This document shows positions 52,524 to 60,905 of a stretch of DNA of 64,000 nucleotides, in pieces (the first letter of the stretch is position 1; each line of letters starts with the position of its first letter). Below the pieces are notes generated by a model. The model saw only the letters and a program-made list of their open reading frames with translations. It was not told the DNA's origin and ran no database searches. Source of the stretch: Aliiroseovarius sp. F20344 (lineage in GTDB: Bacteria > Pseudomonadota > Alphaproteobacteria > Rhodobacterales > Rhodobacteraceae); NCBI RefSeq assembly GCF_023016155.1, contig NZ_JALKBG010000008.1:932501-996500 (forward strand), read 5' to 3'. A program made the position numbers and the translations under genes.

Positions 52524-53294
52524 TTAGGTGCGCAAGGGGGCGTCGAACAAGCGACCGAATTGCGGCATCCTATCGTCAATTCCTGCCAGTCGCAGCATGT
52601 GCCATGTCAGGGCGATGTTGCTGGACAAGACCGGGATCCCCAGTTGGGCTTCCAGCATTGGGATCACTGACATGCAGCGCAGATTTGTGCAGGAGATGAT
52701 CAGTGCTTTACAGGGGGCATTTTCGGGTGCAGCTTTGGCCACACGTATGCTGGCGTCATAGATCGCGTCCTTGGTTATTCTGGCGACCACCCGATCATCG
52801 CTTTCCTCAAATGATCCGCCCGAAGTGATCGTGAAACCGGCGCTTTCAAGCTTCTCGCGCATGCGGTGCGAAACCTCGGGCACATAGGGGGTGACAAAGC
52901 CAAGGTTTCCAGCGCCAAGACTGTGGCCCGCTGCGATCATGGCCGCCAAGGGATCTGAGACCTTAACTCCGGGGCGCACGCTTTGAATGGCTTCGGCAAC
53001 CTTGTCTGATCCGATCACGGTCGAGGCCGACGTGCAGCCATAGCCAATCACGTCAAAATCGAGCGCGGGGGGCAGAAGCCGGGTTGAAGCAGGAAGATCA
53101 TCGAGCATTTGGATAAGCGTGTCCGGACGAATCTCCGTAACCATCGGAATGCGGCTGTGATAGCGCGCGACGCCCTCGATATCGGTGAGTTGGGCGAACT
53201 CCGCCTCTAGTGTCTCATCCGTTTCCAGAACGATCATGCCCAGATTGGCCCGCGTTCCAATGCCACCGTCTGTATCGAAGTCGAGTTTTAGCAT
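52524..53294 (-). CDS. Asp/Glu racemase-superfamily enzyme (maleate isomerase / EutA-like)
   Basis: A 256-residue enzyme of the maleate isomerase/arylmalonate decarboxylase branch of the Asp/Glu racemase superfamily. Two catalytic Cys are in place: C87 in G-Y-G-C-T-S-A and C202 in I-I-S-C-T-N-L-R. EutA proteins of ectoine-utilisation clusters are of this family. It is the last gene of the operon with M24, diaminopropionate ammonia-lyase and M20 genes (seven-base gap to M24), so it probably isomerises or racemises an intermediate of that pathway. A simple maleate isomerase role is less likely in this setting. Confidence 0.82.
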   Translation of the reverse strand: MLKLDFDTDGGIGTRANLGMIVLETDETLEAEFAQLTDIEGVARYHSRIPMVTEIRPDTLIQMLDDLPASTRLLPPALDFDVIGYGCTSASTVIGSDKVAEAIQSVRPGVKVSDPLAAMIAAGHSLGAGNLGFVTPYVPEVSHRMREKLESAGFTITSGGSFEESDDRVVARITKDAIYDASIRVAKAAPENAPCKALIISCTNLRCMSVIPMLEAQLGIPVLSSNIALTWHMLRLAGIDDRMPQFGRLFDAPLRT

Positions 53295-53301
53295 TTTTCC
53301 C

Positions 53302-54477
53302 TCAGATTACCGGAAGCTCGGCAGGCGCGCGGCGAGTCAGAAGTTTCGCCCCAGATGCACGCACAACAATGTTTTCTTCGTGGACCATAATGCGCCCGTC
53401 ACCATAAGAAAGCGACGGTTCAAGCGTCAGCACCATGTTCTCTTCTATGACAGTATCATCAAATGCAGCATGAGAGGGCCATTCGGTCAGCTGCATGCCC
53501 AGCCCATGCCCAAGTCGACCCACATCGCCACCCTGATCGTCCATCTCGGCGATGACAGATTGCATGGCCTGAAACAGCTCGGCGCATGTGTTGCCCGGGC
53601 GGGCGGCTTCGATCCCAGCCTCGGTGGCGCGCCAGAGAGTGTCATAAGCCCGTTTCGAAAGATCATCCGCCAGACCAATCGCCCAGTTGCGATCAAAGTC
53701 GCAGTAATAGCCATCCCACGTGGCACCCGTGTCCAGCATAAAGATATCCCCCTTCTGCAAAGGGCGCGGCGATGGCGGAGAGATCACGTCGTGATATCCC
53801 CCCTGATCAGCGCCGCCAACCAGATAGGGCACATCATCCGCCCCGTGATACATCGCTTCACGCCGAAAGAGCCGGAAGAGCTCTTCAAAGGGCAGTCCTT
53901 CACGCGCCAGTTTCGGGACTTCGGAAAACACGCGCGATCCGATGGCGCAGATATGAGAGAGCTTCTCGATTTCAGCCTCAGATTTCACCATACGCAAGCT
54001 GCGCACCAGCCCGGTGGCATCTTCAACTTCAAGGCCGGGAAGCCCCTCCATCAGGCGTTCATAATCCCCCAACGGCATGCGCAGCCCGGTTTCATGGCCT
54101 TTCAGAACGCCCAGACGCCCGCTGGAACTGGCCAGCGGTGACAGGAGGTCGGTCAGCAAACTAATGCCGTCATCAGTTGGGGCAGGGGCGCTCCAGGTGC
54201 GGACGTCGTCAATCCAAGTCTGACGCATAAGCGCCGCCCCGATTTCGGGGATCACGGCGATGGGTTTGCCCTGCGTGGGGATAAACAGGAACCACGGACG
54301 CGTGGGGCTTTGCCAAAAGAGCGTGTGGAAGCCGCTGAAATACCGGACCTCAGGCTCGGTCATTAACAGAATCCCGTCCAATCCCTGATCCGCCATTAGG
54401 GCTTGCGCATTGCGCGTGCGGGCTTTGAACTCCGACGCCGGGAAACCGCGTGTTGGAGCTTGGAGCACCTCAGACAT
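53302..54477 (-). CDS. M24 family metallopeptidase (Xaa-Pro peptidase / ectoine hydrolase-like)
   Basis: Creatinase/aminopeptidase-fold hydrolase, 391 residues: N-terminal creatinase domain (about 15-160) with Y-F-S-G-F-H, and C-terminal pita-bread domain. All five metal ligands are visible: the two Asp in L-D-T-G-A and C-D-F-D-R, the His in L-G-H-G-L-G, and the Glu of L-T-L-E-P and of V-H-E-E-N. It overlaps the ammonia-lyase gene by eight bases and precedes the racemase-family gene. Relatives include prolidase, creatinase and EutD/DoeA, which opens the ectoine ring. In this operon an amide- or amidine-hydrolysing step is more plausible than peptide cleavage. Confidence 0.85.
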   Translation of the reverse strand: MSEVLQAPTRGFPASEFKARTRNAQALMADQGLDGILLMTEPEVRYFSGFHTLFWQSPTRPWFLFIPTQGKPIAVIPEIGAALMRQTWIDDVRTWSAPAPTDDGISLLTDLLSPLASSSGRLGVLKGHETGLRMPLGDYERLMEGLPGLEVEDATGLVRSLRMVKSEAEIEKLSHICAIGSRVFSEVPKLAREGLPFEELFRLFRREAMYHGADDVPYLVGGADQGGYHDVISPPSPRPLQKGDIFMLDTGATWDGYYCDFDRNWAIGLADDLSKRAYDTLWRATEAGIEAARPGNTCAELFQAMQSVIAEMDDQGGDVGRLGHGLGMQLTEWPSHAAFDDTVIEENMVLTLEPSLSYGDGRIMVHEENIVVRASGAKLLTRRAPAELPVI

Positions 54478-55663
54478 GATTTGCCCCAGCCATGATCGCC
54501 TTAAAGATATCTGGGTCCGTTACGCCTTCTGATCCGATCAGCAACACGCGCGCGTTTCCGTCCAATCCCAATGCGTCTGACAGCACAGGATCTTGCCTTG
54601 CTGCGATCAACGCCGCCAATCCAGCGACAGCGCTTTCGCCAGCTTCGACGGCTATATCGCCAGTCTCACTATTGGCCAAAAGACGCACCGAGGGGGCGAC
54701 AATGCTGTCCGGAATGGTCAGAAAGTCGCTGCTTTCCTCTGCCAGAATTTCCCACGCCATTTCAGAGGGTTCGCCGCAGGACAGTCCAGCCATAATGGTC
54801 TCTTCCGCAATCTCGAATGTTGTGGGCTTCCCCTTCTTGGCGCTGTCGAACAAACACGCTGCCAACTCGGGCTCCACGATCACAACACGCGGGGCAGCAT
54901 CTTTGTAAAACTGCCGAAGACCCGCCGCGACCGAGGCCGCCAACCCCCCAACGCCACCTTGCAAGAAGACATGCGTTGGCGGCTTATCCAGAGTATTGCA
55001 GGCTTCGCGTGTCATCACGCAGTACCCTGCCATCACATCCCGCGGCGGCTCGGTATACCCCTCCCACGAGGTGTCCGAGACGACAAACCAGCCGTTTTCT
55101 TCGGCTTCAGACTTTGCCAGCAAAACGGACGCGTCGTAATCCCCTTCGATCCGGATGACATCTGCCCCCAGATCCCGCATAGCGCTGGCTCGGCCTTCGC
55201 TGACTTCGGCATGAATATAGATGCGGCACGGGGCACCAAAGCGCTGACAACCCCAAGCCAGGGATCGCCCGTGATTGCCATCGGTCGCTGAGACCAATGT
55301 GATCCCGGCGCAAGCCTCGCGATGTTCGCCATTGCGGATTTCTTCCAAGCTAACTGTGCGACCCAATTGGGCGCTCAGCTCACGCTGCAAAACCCGCAGC
55401 GCGGCATAGGACCCGCCAAGCGCCTTGAAGCTGCCCAGCCCGAAACGCGGGCCTTCATGCTTATAGTCGATCCGCGCCACGTTCAGGTCCTTCGCCAGAC
55501 CGGACAGTGACACAAGCGGGGTAGGGGCATAGCCTTCCCAAGCCATGATCTCGGCGCAGGCATTGTCGAAATCCTGTTCCGAAAGCACGCGAAACGCCGC
55601 TTGGGCGGGTTTTGGGCGTCCAGCGGTGTGCCGCAGTTTGGCCGCGGTGAATACGTCGTACAT
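54470..55663 (-). CDS. dpaL: Diaminopropionate ammonia-lyase
   Basis: Fold-type II PLP enzyme converting 2,3-diaminopropionate to pyruvate and two ammonia, 397 residues, the normal length for E. coli YgeX. The PLP Lys is K80 in G-L-G-S-F-K-A-L-G-G, and S-A-T-D-G-N-H-G-R-S-L-A-W shows the Asp and Asn characteristic of this subfamily rather than of threonine deaminase. A glycine-rich phosphate loop V-F-L-Q-G-G-V-G-G-L-A follows. ATG 55663 has AAAGGA upstream and lies two bases after the M20 stop. In E. coli ygeX also neighbours an M20 gene (ygeY), which supports a functional pairing. Confidence 0.92.
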   Translation of the reverse strand: MYDVFTAAKLRHTAGRPKPAQAAFRVLSEQDFDNACAEIMAWEGYAPTPLVSLSGLAKDLNVARIDYKHEGPRFGLGSFKALGGSYAALRVLQRELSAQLGRTVSLEEIRNGEHREACAGITLVSATDGNHGRSLAWGCQRFGAPCRIYIHAEVSEGRASAMRDLGADVIRIEGDYDASVLLAKSEAEENGWFVVSDTSWEGYTEPPRDVMAGYCVMTREACNTLDKPPTHVFLQGGVGGLAASVAAGLRQFYKDAAPRVVIVEPELAACLFDSAKKGKPTTFEIAEETIMAGLSCGEPSEMAWEILAEESSDFLTIPDSIVAPSVRLLANSETGDIAVEAGESAVAGLAALIAARQDPVLSDALGLDGNARVLLIGSEGVTDPDIFKAIMAGANHV

Positions 55664-55665
55664 GG

Positions 55666-56799
55666 TTAGTCCTTTCGCGGGGGCAGGCGATCCTGCACCA
55701 GTTTTGTCCAAAACTCAGCCCCAATGGGCAGAAGGTCGTCGTTAAAGTCGTAATCCGAAGAATGCAGAGGTTGGCCGTGGGGCCCGTCCGTTCCGTTGCC
55801 CATCAACAGAAAACAACCGGGAATGGCAGCTGTGAAATGGGCGAAGTCTTCGGAGAAGCTCATCGGTTGCCGATCCGGGATCACGGCGAGCTTTGCGGCG
55901 GTGGCCGCACGCACAACGGCTTCGGTCGGAGCATCTGCGTTGATCGTTTCAATGAACTCGGTCCGAAACGATACCGTCGCGGTGATCCCATGTGCTTTGG
56001 CGATGCCATCGGTGATTTGCTGCATCAGCATCTCGACCTTTTCCCGATCCTCGGGCGCGCGAGCCCTGACATCACCTTTCAGGATGGCTTGCCCCGGCAG
56101 CACATTGCGCTGCCCATCGGTCAGGAATTCAGTCACTGAAACGACCACACCTGCGCCGGGGGCCAGTTTGCGCGCCACAATCGTTTGCAGGGCCAACACC
56201 AGTTCTGCCCCCACGGTGATCGCGTCCACCCCAACCTGTGGCATAGAAGCATGCCCGCCCTGACCATGCACCGTAATTTCAAACAGGCTTTCACTGCTGC
56301 AAACCAAGCCCTTACGCGTCGACACCTCGCCCAATGGAGCGCCGGGCAGGTTGTGGATGGCATAGACTTCCTCCATCGGGAACCGGTCTAGAACGCCTTC
56401 GTCAATCATGGCCCGGGCACCCAGCCCGTGTTCTTCGTTGGGTTGGAAGAGGAAGACTACAGTGCCATCAAAGCCGCCTTCCGAGGCGAGTTTTTCTGCT
56501 GCCCCAAGGAGCATCGTCATATGCCCATCATGCCCACAGGCGTGCATGACGCCCGGGTTTTGCGACACATAATCGTGTGATGAGGCCTCGATGATCGGCA
56601 ACGCATCCATATCAGCCCGAAGCCCAATGGCGCGGTTGCTGGTGCCTTTTCGCAATATGCCAACGACGCCAACGCCCTCATGCACCTCGATCCCCAGATC
56701 ACGCAGATGTTTGGCGACAAGGGTCTTCGTGTTCTCTTCCTGAAACCCCAGCTCGGGCGCGCGATGGAAGCGTTGCCGCATCTTGGTCAAATGATCCAA
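55666..56799 (-). CDS. M20 family amidohydrolase (hippurate hydrolase-like)
   Basis: Metal-dependent deacylase of the M20/HipO-AbgA group, about 377 residues. Motifs are P-E-L-G-F-Q-E at the start, L-R-A-D-M-D-A-L-P, H-A-C-G-H-D-G-H with metal-binding Cys/His, Q-P-N-E-E and the dimerisation-domain G-G-H-A-S-M-P. The C-terminus holds S-E-D-F-A and M-G-N-G-T. I take TTG 56799, with AGGA eight bases upstream; ATG 56832 lacks an RBS and ATG 56781 would trim the first helix. It is the first gene of a four-gene operon and likely removes an acyl group to release the ammonia-lyase substrate. The acyl group is unknown. Confidence 0.85.
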   Translation of the reverse strand: MDHLTKMRQRFHRAPELGFQEENTKTLVAKHLRDLGIEVHEGVGVVGILRKGTSNRAIGLRADMDALPIIEASSHDYVSQNPGVMHACGHDGHMTMLLGAAEKLASEGGFDGTVVFLFQPNEEHGLGARAMIDEGVLDRFPMEEVYAIHNLPGAPLGEVSTRKGLVCSSESLFEITVHGQGGHASMPQVGVDAITVGAELVLALQTIVARKLAPGAGVVVSVTEFLTDGQRNVLPGQAILKGDVRARAPEDREKVEMLMQQITDGIAKAHGITATVSFRTEFIETINADAPTEAVVRAATAAKLAVIPDRQPMSFSEDFAHFTAAIPGCFLLMGNGTDGPHGQPLHSSDYDFNDDLLPIGAEFWTKLVQDRLPPRKD

Positions 56800-56926
56800 T
56801 TTTCCAATCCTTTTGACTCGTGTTGAATACATATTAGAAGGTCAATCAGGCTGGCACGCATCGAAAAAATCGTGCCTCATTACTAAAAAAATTGCAAAAT
56901 CGCGTTTGCAGGAGGTAATTGAGAGC

Positions 56927-57376
56927 ATGGACGACAAAGACCTACATATACTGCGCTTGGTGCAAGGCAATGCCCGCCTGACTGCTGAAGCGATCAGTGA
57001 AGCGGTGGGCCTTTCCCCCGCAGCGGTTCAAAAAAGGCTGAAGAAGCTGCGTGAGACAGGCGTGATCGAACGAGAAATTGCAGTCCTGTCCGCCACCAAA
57101 CTGGGGCGGGAATTAACGGTGGTTGTCGAAGTCATTCTGGAACGAGAAAACCGCCAGCAACTGGATGCGTTCAAGCGCAAAATGCGCAACGCCCCATCGG
57201 TGCAGCAATGTTATTATACGACCGGCGAAGCAGATTTTCTTCTGATCCTGAACGTGTGCGACATCAAAGAATATGAGGCGTTCACGCAAGCCTATTTCTT
57301 TGACGAATCGAACATCAGCCGGTTCAAAACTTCGATCGTCATGGATCGGGTGAAAAGCTCTTTGGACGTTCTGTGA
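56927..57376 (+). CDS. Lrp/AsnC family transcriptional regulator
   Basis: A 149-residue feast/famine regulator. The N-terminal winged HTH (M-D-D-K-D-L-H-I-L-R-L through E-R-E-I) has A-V-G-L-S-P-A-A-V-Q-K-R in the recognition region, and the RAM ligand-binding domain follows from about residue 60 (T-T-G-E-A-D-F-L-L-I). AGGAGG is 11 bases before ATG 56927; the earlier in-frame ATG at 56813 lies in the divergent gene. It is divergent from the M20-dpaL operon across about 127 bases and probably controls it in response to an amino acid such as 2,3-diaminopropionate (inference). A strong terminator follows. Confidence 0.92.
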   Translation: MDDKDLHILRLVQGNARLTAEAISEAVGLSPAAVQKRLKKLRETGVIEREIAVLSATKLGRELTVVVEVILERENRQQLDAFKRKMRNAPSVQQCYYTTGEADFLLILNVCDIKEYEAFTQAYFFDESNISRFKTSIVMDRVKSSLDVL

Positions 57377-57469
57377 GTCCGCGTGCAAATTTGAGGAAGA
57401 AACGACCAACGGCAGATTTCAAGGAAACTCTTCGGTTCAGAAGGTCTGAATCTGCATAAGTAGCCGCCA

Positions 57470-57511
57470 AAAACAAGAAAAGCGCTCCAGAAGGAGCGCT
57501 TTTCTTGTTTT
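57470..57511. terminator. Bidirectional Rho-independent terminator (19-bp perfect stem)
   Basis: A 19-base arm (57470-57488) with core AAGCGCTCC, loop AGAA and an exactly complementary arm (57493-57511), A-rich on the left and T-rich on the right, gives U-tracts on both strands. It separates the Lrp gene (+) from tRNA-Asn (-), which converge on it. Confidence 0.93.
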
Positions 57512-57532
57512 ATCAATCCCTTAGGGGATTTA

Positions 57533-57607
57533 TGGCTCCGGCGGTAGGGATCGAACCTACGACCAATTGATTAACAGTCAACTGCTCTACCGCTGAGCTA
57601 CGCCGGA
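57533..57607 (-). tRNA. tRNA-Asn (GTT)
   Basis: 75 bases including an encoded CCA. Acceptor TCCGGCG pairs with CGCCGGA, discriminator G. The D-arm is G-C-T-C...G-A-G-C, the anticodon loop CTGTTAA gives GTT, and the T-arm has GGTTCGATCC. It is transcribed towards the bidirectional terminator at 57470-57511. Confidence 0.97.
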
Positions 57608-57656
57608 ACATGTGGGGCGATATAGCAAGGGCGATTCAGGGCCGCAAGAGGCGAAA

Positions 57657-58583
57657 TTACTTTTTTTCGTCCGTCATTCGAAAAACGGCATTTGCCTCGA
57701 GCGTTGGGGTCGCGGTGACAATTCCGCGCGCGGCGAGGTCTATCAGATGTGCGAAGACGTTACGCTCGGCGGCGGGGATGAGGGCATCCGGTGTTTCATT
57801 GTAGATTGCGCTGGTGAGGGTCGGGACTGTTGCCTCGTCCAGCTGTGCCAGAGTGGCTTGAATTTCTGCCTCGCGAGTCAGGCGGTGGTTGATCAGCCAG
57901 TCCAGACGCTCTTTCGGGCGGTCGATGGGGTCACCATGTGCGGGGTAGTAGGCGCGGTCTGAGCGTGAGGCCAGTTTTCGGCAAGAGGCCATGAACGCGG
58001 TCAGATCCCCATCCGGCGGAGAGACCAGAGAGCTGGCCCATTCCATGATGTGATCGCCAGTAAATACAACGCCTTGTGCTGCAAAGCTCAGGTGATTAGC
58101 AAAGTGGCCTGGTGTCCATATTGCCTCGACCTCCATACCGCCAGCCATGAACTTTTCACCGTCGGCAAGACAGATGTCACATGTGAATTCAGCGTCCACA
58201 CCTTCACCGCCTGACGACAAGCCGCGCGCCACAAGATCGCGCATGACACTGCTGCGCCCGGACAAAGCATCGCCGTAGGCCAAGATCGGAGCGCCGGTTT
58301 CTTTGGACAGCACAGAGGCAAGAGGGGAGTGGTCCAAATGGGCATGTGTCACCAGAATCTGCGATATCCGCTCGTTTGGTCCAAGTCCGTTTAAGATTGA
58401 TGCCAAATGGTTCTTGTCGGCCGGGCCGGGGTCAATCACCGCGACGTCACCTTCACCCAGAACGAAGGTATTGGTGCCCCAATAGGTCATCGGCGAGGGG
58501 TTTGGAGCGATTATTCGGCGGATGCCGGGCTCCATTTGCTGCATAATGCCTGCAGGCGGGCGATTTGCGGGGTCCGATGCCAT
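57657..58583 (-). CDS. MBL-fold metallo-hydrolase (LACTB2-like)
   Basis: Metallo-beta-lactamase-fold hydrolase, 308 residues. Metal ligands are in T-H-A-H-L-D-H-S near residue 80, T-P-G-H-F-A-N-H near 160, F-T-G-D-H and Y-P-A-H-G-D near 215. A C-terminal winged-helix-like region (about 230-300) follows, as in LACTB2/RNase-type or hydroxyacylglutathione hydrolase-like members. AAGGAG precedes the ATG by eight bases. It is divergent from the histidine kinase gene across 87 bases. The substrate is unknown; nuclease or thioesterase activity are both possible. Confidence 0.88.
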   Translation of the reverse strand: MASDPANRPPAGIMQQMEPGIRRIIAPNPSPMTYWGTNTFVLGEGDVAVIDPGPADKNHLASILNGLGPNERISQILVTHAHLDHSPLASVLSKETGAPILAYGDALSGRSSVMRDLVARGLSSGGEGVDAEFTCDICLADGEKFMAGGMEVEAIWTPGHFANHLSFAAQGVVFTGDHIMEWASSLVSPPDGDLTAFMASCRKLASRSDRAYYPAHGDPIDRPKERLDWLINHRLTREAEIQATLAQLDEATVPTLTSAIYNETPDALIPAAERNVFAHLIDLAARGIVTATPTLEANAVFRMTDEKK

Positions 58584-58670
58584 GTTAGACGCTCCTTGGC
58601 TGCCGTTTGGTCATTCCTGACGCCGCACCCTTCGCTTGGCAAGCGCGTCGCCGCGTCATAGGGTCAGGCC

Positions 58671-60023
58671 ATGACGCAAAACAACCGCTCGAACAATGCA
58701 AACTGGCGCGATTTTCAATGGCTGAAGCAGTTTATGCCACGCGGGCTTTATGGCCGTGCGGCGCTGATTCTTCTGGCCCCGATTATCACGCTGCAACTTG
58801 TGGTGTCCGTGGTGTTTATTCAACGGCATTTCAACAGGATAACCGTTCAGATGACCGAATCTGTGGTCGCCGAAATCGCGCTTCTTGAGGGCGAGGTGAA
58901 CACGGCCATGTCGCAAGAGATTGCGGTGGAACAAGCCCGACGCATTGCCGCGCCTCTGTCTATGCGCGTGACGCTTCCGGCTGATCCAGTTGCAACGCAA
59001 GTCAGGTTGATGGATTTCACCGGTCCTCGGGTTTTGCGAACCATGCAGGCGGGCTTGCCGGGCCTGTTGGGCGTTGATTTGGAATCCGATCGGGAACGGG
59101 TGACGCTGTCACTTCCCACGCAGTTTGGAGTGATGCAGGTTGATCTTCCACGCCAACGTGTCTCGGCGACCAACCCGCACCAGTTGCTCGTCTTGATGGT
59201 TGTCACCGGGTTCCTGATGACGCTGATTGCCTATCTGTTTCTGCGAAATCAGCTGCGTCCCATCCGTCGCCTTGCCCGTGCGGCCGAGGCCTTCGGGAAG
59301 GGGCAGGTGGTGCCTTACAGGCTGGCAGGGGCAACAGAAGTGCGCGCGGCAGGGAAAGCGTTTTTGGACATGCGGTCACGAATTGATCGCCAGATCGAGC
59401 AACGCACGCTGATGCTGTCAGGCGTCAGCCATGATCTACGAACACCCTTAACGCGGCTCAAACTGGGCCTGTCGATGGTCGAAGACGATGCGCGTGAAGA
59501 TCTGGAGCGCGACGTTGATGATATGGAGCGGCTCGTCGATCGATTTCTGGGTTTTGCTCAGGCTGAAGCGCTGGAGGACGCGCCAGAGTCTGTCGATCCG
59601 ATCGCACTGGTGCATCACCTGGTTGAGAATGCGCAGCGTGCAGGCATGACGGTCGCGCTGGGGGAACTGGCGAACCCTGGTGAGCGTCCCCTTCGGCGTG
59701 CATCGCTTGAGCGTGCGTTGGAAAACCTTCTGGGCAATGCAACGAGATATGGTTCACAGGCGCGGTTTTCTTTGGTCACGGGACGCGGGGATCTGCGGTT
59801 TGTGATCGAGGATGATGGCCCCGGGATAGCGCCTGAGGATCGGGAAGAGGCCTTAAAACCTTTCGCCCGGCTGGATAAATCCCGCAACCAGAACAAGGGC
59901 TCAGGTGTGGGTCTTGGGCTTGCCATTGCCAATGACATCGCCCGCGGCCATGGCGGGCATTTGCGACTGGGTGAAAGCGCCGATCTGGGCGGTTTGAAGG
60001 TCGAGCTTGTTCTTCCGCTTTAA
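58671..60023 (+). CDS. Sensor histidine kinase, EnvZ-like, without adjacent response regulator
   Basis: Transmembrane kinase of 450 residues. TM1 is at about 22-45, a periplasmic sensor domain at 46-160, TM2 near 165-187 and a HAMP domain after that. The HisKA box has G-V-S-H-D-L-R-T-P-L-T-R-L near residue 254, the N box is L-E-N-L-L-G-N-A-T-R-Y-G, G1 E-D-D-G-P-G-I and G2 G-S-G-V-G-L-G-L-A-I-A. The arrangement is that of EnvZ-type kinases, which normally sit next to an OmpR-type regulator. None is seen here: upstream is a divergent MBL gene and downstream an aldolase-like gene. Confidence 0.92.
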   Translation: MTQNNRSNNANWRDFQWLKQFMPRGLYGRAALILLAPIITLQLVVSVVFIQRHFNRITVQMTESVVAEIALLEGEVNTAMSQEIAVEQARRIAAPLSMRVTLPADPVATQVRLMDFTGPRVLRTMQAGLPGLLGVDLESDRERVTLSLPTQFGVMQVDLPRQRVSATNPHQLLVLMVVTGFLMTLIAYLFLRNQLRPIRRLARAAEAFGKGQVVPYRLAGATEVRAAGKAFLDMRSRIDRQIEQRTLMLSGVSHDLRTPLTRLKLGLSMVEDDAREDLERDVDDMERLVDRFLGFAQAEALEDAPESVDPIALVHHLVENAQRAGMTVALGELANPGERPLRRASLERALENLLGNATRYGSQARFSLVTGRGDLRFVIEDDGPGIAPEDREEALKPFARLDKSRNQNKGSGVGLGLAIANDIARGHGGHLRLGESADLGGLKVELVLPL

Positions 60024-60098
60024 TCCGTACTGGTCGCAAACAGGCAAGAAACTGTGCCCCGTGCATTGTCTCCTACGGCTAAATTACAGGAGTTTCCT

Positions 60099-60854
60099 AT
60101 GACGCTGACCACGCCCGTGCCCAACATCGCCCATTGGAATGACCGCGTTGATATGGCGGCCGCCTTTCGCTGGACCGTGCGTCTGAATATGCACGAAGGG
60201 GTGGCGAACCACTTCAGCCTTGCCGTGAATGACAGCGGCACCAAGTTTCTGATGAACCCCAACCAGATGCATTTTGCCCGCATCCGGGCATCAGACCTCT
60301 TGGAAATCGACGCGGACGATCCCACTACTATGGATCGCCCTGACTCGCCGGACCCCACTGCGTGGGGGTTACATGGGGGGGTGCATCGGCATTGCCCACA
60401 CGCGCGCTGCGTGATGCATGTACATTCGATCCACGCAACGGTTTTGGCGTCTTTGGCGGATAGCAATCTGCCACCAATCGATCAGAATTGCGCGACGTTC
60501 TACAATCGCTATGTGATCGACGATGGCTATGGCGGGCTGGCGTTCGAAGATGAAGGCGCGCGCTGTGCCGAGATGCTGACGGATCCGAAGGTCAAGGTGA
60601 TGATCATGGGCAATCACGGCGTGCTGGTGATCGGAGACAGCGTCGCGGATACCTTCAACCGGCTTTACTATTTTGAACGCGCGGCCGAGACCTACATCCG
60701 TGCGCTGCAAACCGGCCAGCCCTTACGCGTGCTATCGGACGAGATTGCGGAGAAAACCGCGAAAGAGCTGGAAGAATACCCCGAACAGGGGGATCGCCAT
60801 CTGTCGGAACTGAGAGCTATTCTGGACGACGAAGGCAGCAACTACGCGAGCTAA
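60099..60854 (+). CDS. Class II aldolase/adducin domain protein
   Basis: A 251-residue protein of the class II aldolase/adducin head-domain family. It has N-H-F-S-L-A near the start, the Zn-ligand motif M-H-V-H-S-I-H-A-T near residue 108 and a late G-N-H-G-V-L-V-I-G with the third His. AGGAG precedes ATG 60099; an upstream in-frame ATG at 60054 is unlikely. It stands 75 bases after the kinase gene. Members act as sugar-phosphate aldolases, epimerases or decarboxylases; the substrate is not evident and no sugar-pathway genes are near. Confidence 0.85.
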   Translation: MTLTTPVPNIAHWNDRVDMAAAFRWTVRLNMHEGVANHFSLAVNDSGTKFLMNPNQMHFARIRASDLLEIDADDPTTMDRPDSPDPTAWGLHGGVHRHCPHARCVMHVHSIHATVLASLADSNLPPIDQNCATFYNRYVIDDGYGGLAFEDEGARCAEMLTDPKVKVMIMGNHGVLVIGDSVADTFNRLYYFERAAETYIRALQTGQPLRVLSDEIAEKTAKELEEYPEQGDRHLSELRAILDDEGSNYAS

Positions 60855-60905
60855 GCGTGTGCTTATGGCCTTCGCCGTTTGCTTTAATTATAAGGTGACC
60901 CAGTC

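Noticed and set aside
52524-57376. Assignment of the cluster as a standard ectoine utilisation (eut/doe) locus
   Set aside because: There is no ornithine-cyclodeaminase-like eutC, no AstE-type eutE and no ectoine transporter, and the PLP enzyme is a diaminopropionate ammonia-lyase.
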